A DNA stretch of 6,247 nucleotides from Patescibacteria group bacterium UBA1449 (GTDB lineage Bacteria > Patescibacteriota > Microgenomatia > UBA1400 > UBA1449): contig DCTD01000076.1 in assembly GCA_002335355.1 (NCBI GenBank), forward strand, positions 17,914 to 24,160. Reading direction: 5' to 3'. The notes beneath the pieces are model-generated. The model did not search any database and had not been told where the DNA came from. It saw only the letters and a program-made list of their open reading frames with translations. Below are positions 5,825 through 6,247 of the stretch, in pieces. Positions within the stretch are counted from its first letter, which is position 1; the number at the start of each line of letters is the position of its first letter. A program made the translations under genes and the position numbers.

Positions 5825-6247
5825 CTATGATACTAACTCCTCTTCATCACCCAAGAGCATGATACGTGAACCCATTAGGATTTGGAAAATAAATGGATCA
5901 CGGCGTTTTTTACGAAAGTCAAATTCCTGTCTAGTCATGACTGAATAGTTGATTTCCCGTTGCATTTGTGACTCATACTGACTAACTATTGTTGTCAGTT
6001 GTGGTAAGACAACATCACCGATAATGAGTAAATCAACATCAGTATCCTGATGAGCTCTGTGTCGGGCAAACTTACCAGAAAGGAGAGCAAACTTGATTTT
6101 TCCTAAGCGGTTGCGTTCTTTAATAATTGTTCTGCCTAAACCAGTACTTTTAGCAACAAGTTGGAGTAATTCATTGTAGTAAAGGTAATCTTTTTTAAAA
6201 CCGTAATATAAACGGTTACTGCGCTGTTCTTTTTTTACCATGCCTTT
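5825..6247 (-). CDS. Nucleotidyltransferase-domain protein, probably with an N-terminal winged helix (5' end cut by window)
   Basis: The reading frame stays open to the window edge (K-G-M upstream of the ATG at 6241), so about 140 residues of a longer gene are visible. Numbering from that methionine, LLSGKF (53-58) followed by DTDVDLLIIGD (66-76) resembles the MNT-type nucleotidyltransferase core, with the paired aspartates D68 and D70. REINYSVMTRQEF (95-107) matches a conserved stretch of the same proteins. The start GMVKKEQRSNRLYYGF looks like the end of a winged-helix wing, and YNELLQLVAKS like the linker helix. I recall proteins combining a winged-helix domain with this module in candidate phyla genomes, usually annotated as transcriptional regulators or hypothetical. 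No substrate is known. The usual GS pair appears in reversed order (SG), so catalytic activity is uncertain. The stop is TAG. It lies 92 nt upstream of secD in the same orientation, and whether it shares the operon is unclear. Confidence 0.7.
   Translation of the reverse strand, partial: KGMVKKEQRSNRLYYGFKKDYLYYNELLQLVAKSTGLGRTIIKERNRLGKIKFALLSGKFARHRAHQDTDVDLLIIGDVVLPQLTTIVSQYESQMQREINYSVMTRQEFDFRKKRRDPFIFQILMGSRIMLLGDEEELVS

Noticed and set aside
1..6247. A defence island, mobile element, CRISPR array or new multi-gene system
   Set aside because: No repeats with spacers, transposase, integrase or effector-like genes are seen. The content is core housekeeping plus two minor accessory genes.

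Overview
The window is a compact piece of bacterial chromosome in two converging gene blocks. The standard bacterial code fits: TAA, TGA and TAG all end genes here, and no TGA has to be read through. The DNA is moderately AT-rich and genes are packed with almost no spacing. The lineage cannot be fixed from the window. The C-terminal nucleotidyltransferase and the divergent lysyl-tRNA synthetase are weakly suggestive of an uncultivated, small-genome bacterium of the candidate phyla radiation (Patescibacteria). A Clostridia-like Firmicute is a weaker alternative. No transposase, integrase, phage gene, CRISPR array, tRNA or rRNA is visible.

Left block, plus strand: greA (transcript cleavage factor) is followed by a strong intrinsic terminator at 578-608. 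Then come pyrH (UMP kinase) and lysS (class II lysyl-tRNA synthetase). pyrH and lysS each have their own candidate promoter. pyrH lacks a ribosome binding site, whereas lysS has a clear one next to an extended -10 element.

Right block, minus strand, read from the right edge leftwards: a wHTH/nucleotidyltransferase-type gene cut by the window edge, then secD, secF and a small P-loop kinase gene. secD and secF are separated by 1 nt, and secF and the kinase by 2 nt, so the three look like one operon. SecD and SecF form the accessory complex that uses the proton-motive force to help SecYEG export proteins. The kinase gene is broken by what looks like loss of one A in a run of A's. Adding that base back restores a continuous protein of about 166 residues with family-like sequence across the break.

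The two blocks meet with lysS and kinase stop codons touching and no terminator between them. The whole window is accounted for: no stretch over 120 nt lacks a gene, and those gaps hold a terminator and promoter candidates. I found no evidence of a new defence or mobile system. The most useful leads are the frameshifted kinase, the palindrome and possible leaderless start at secD, and the start-region structure of pyrH and lysS.
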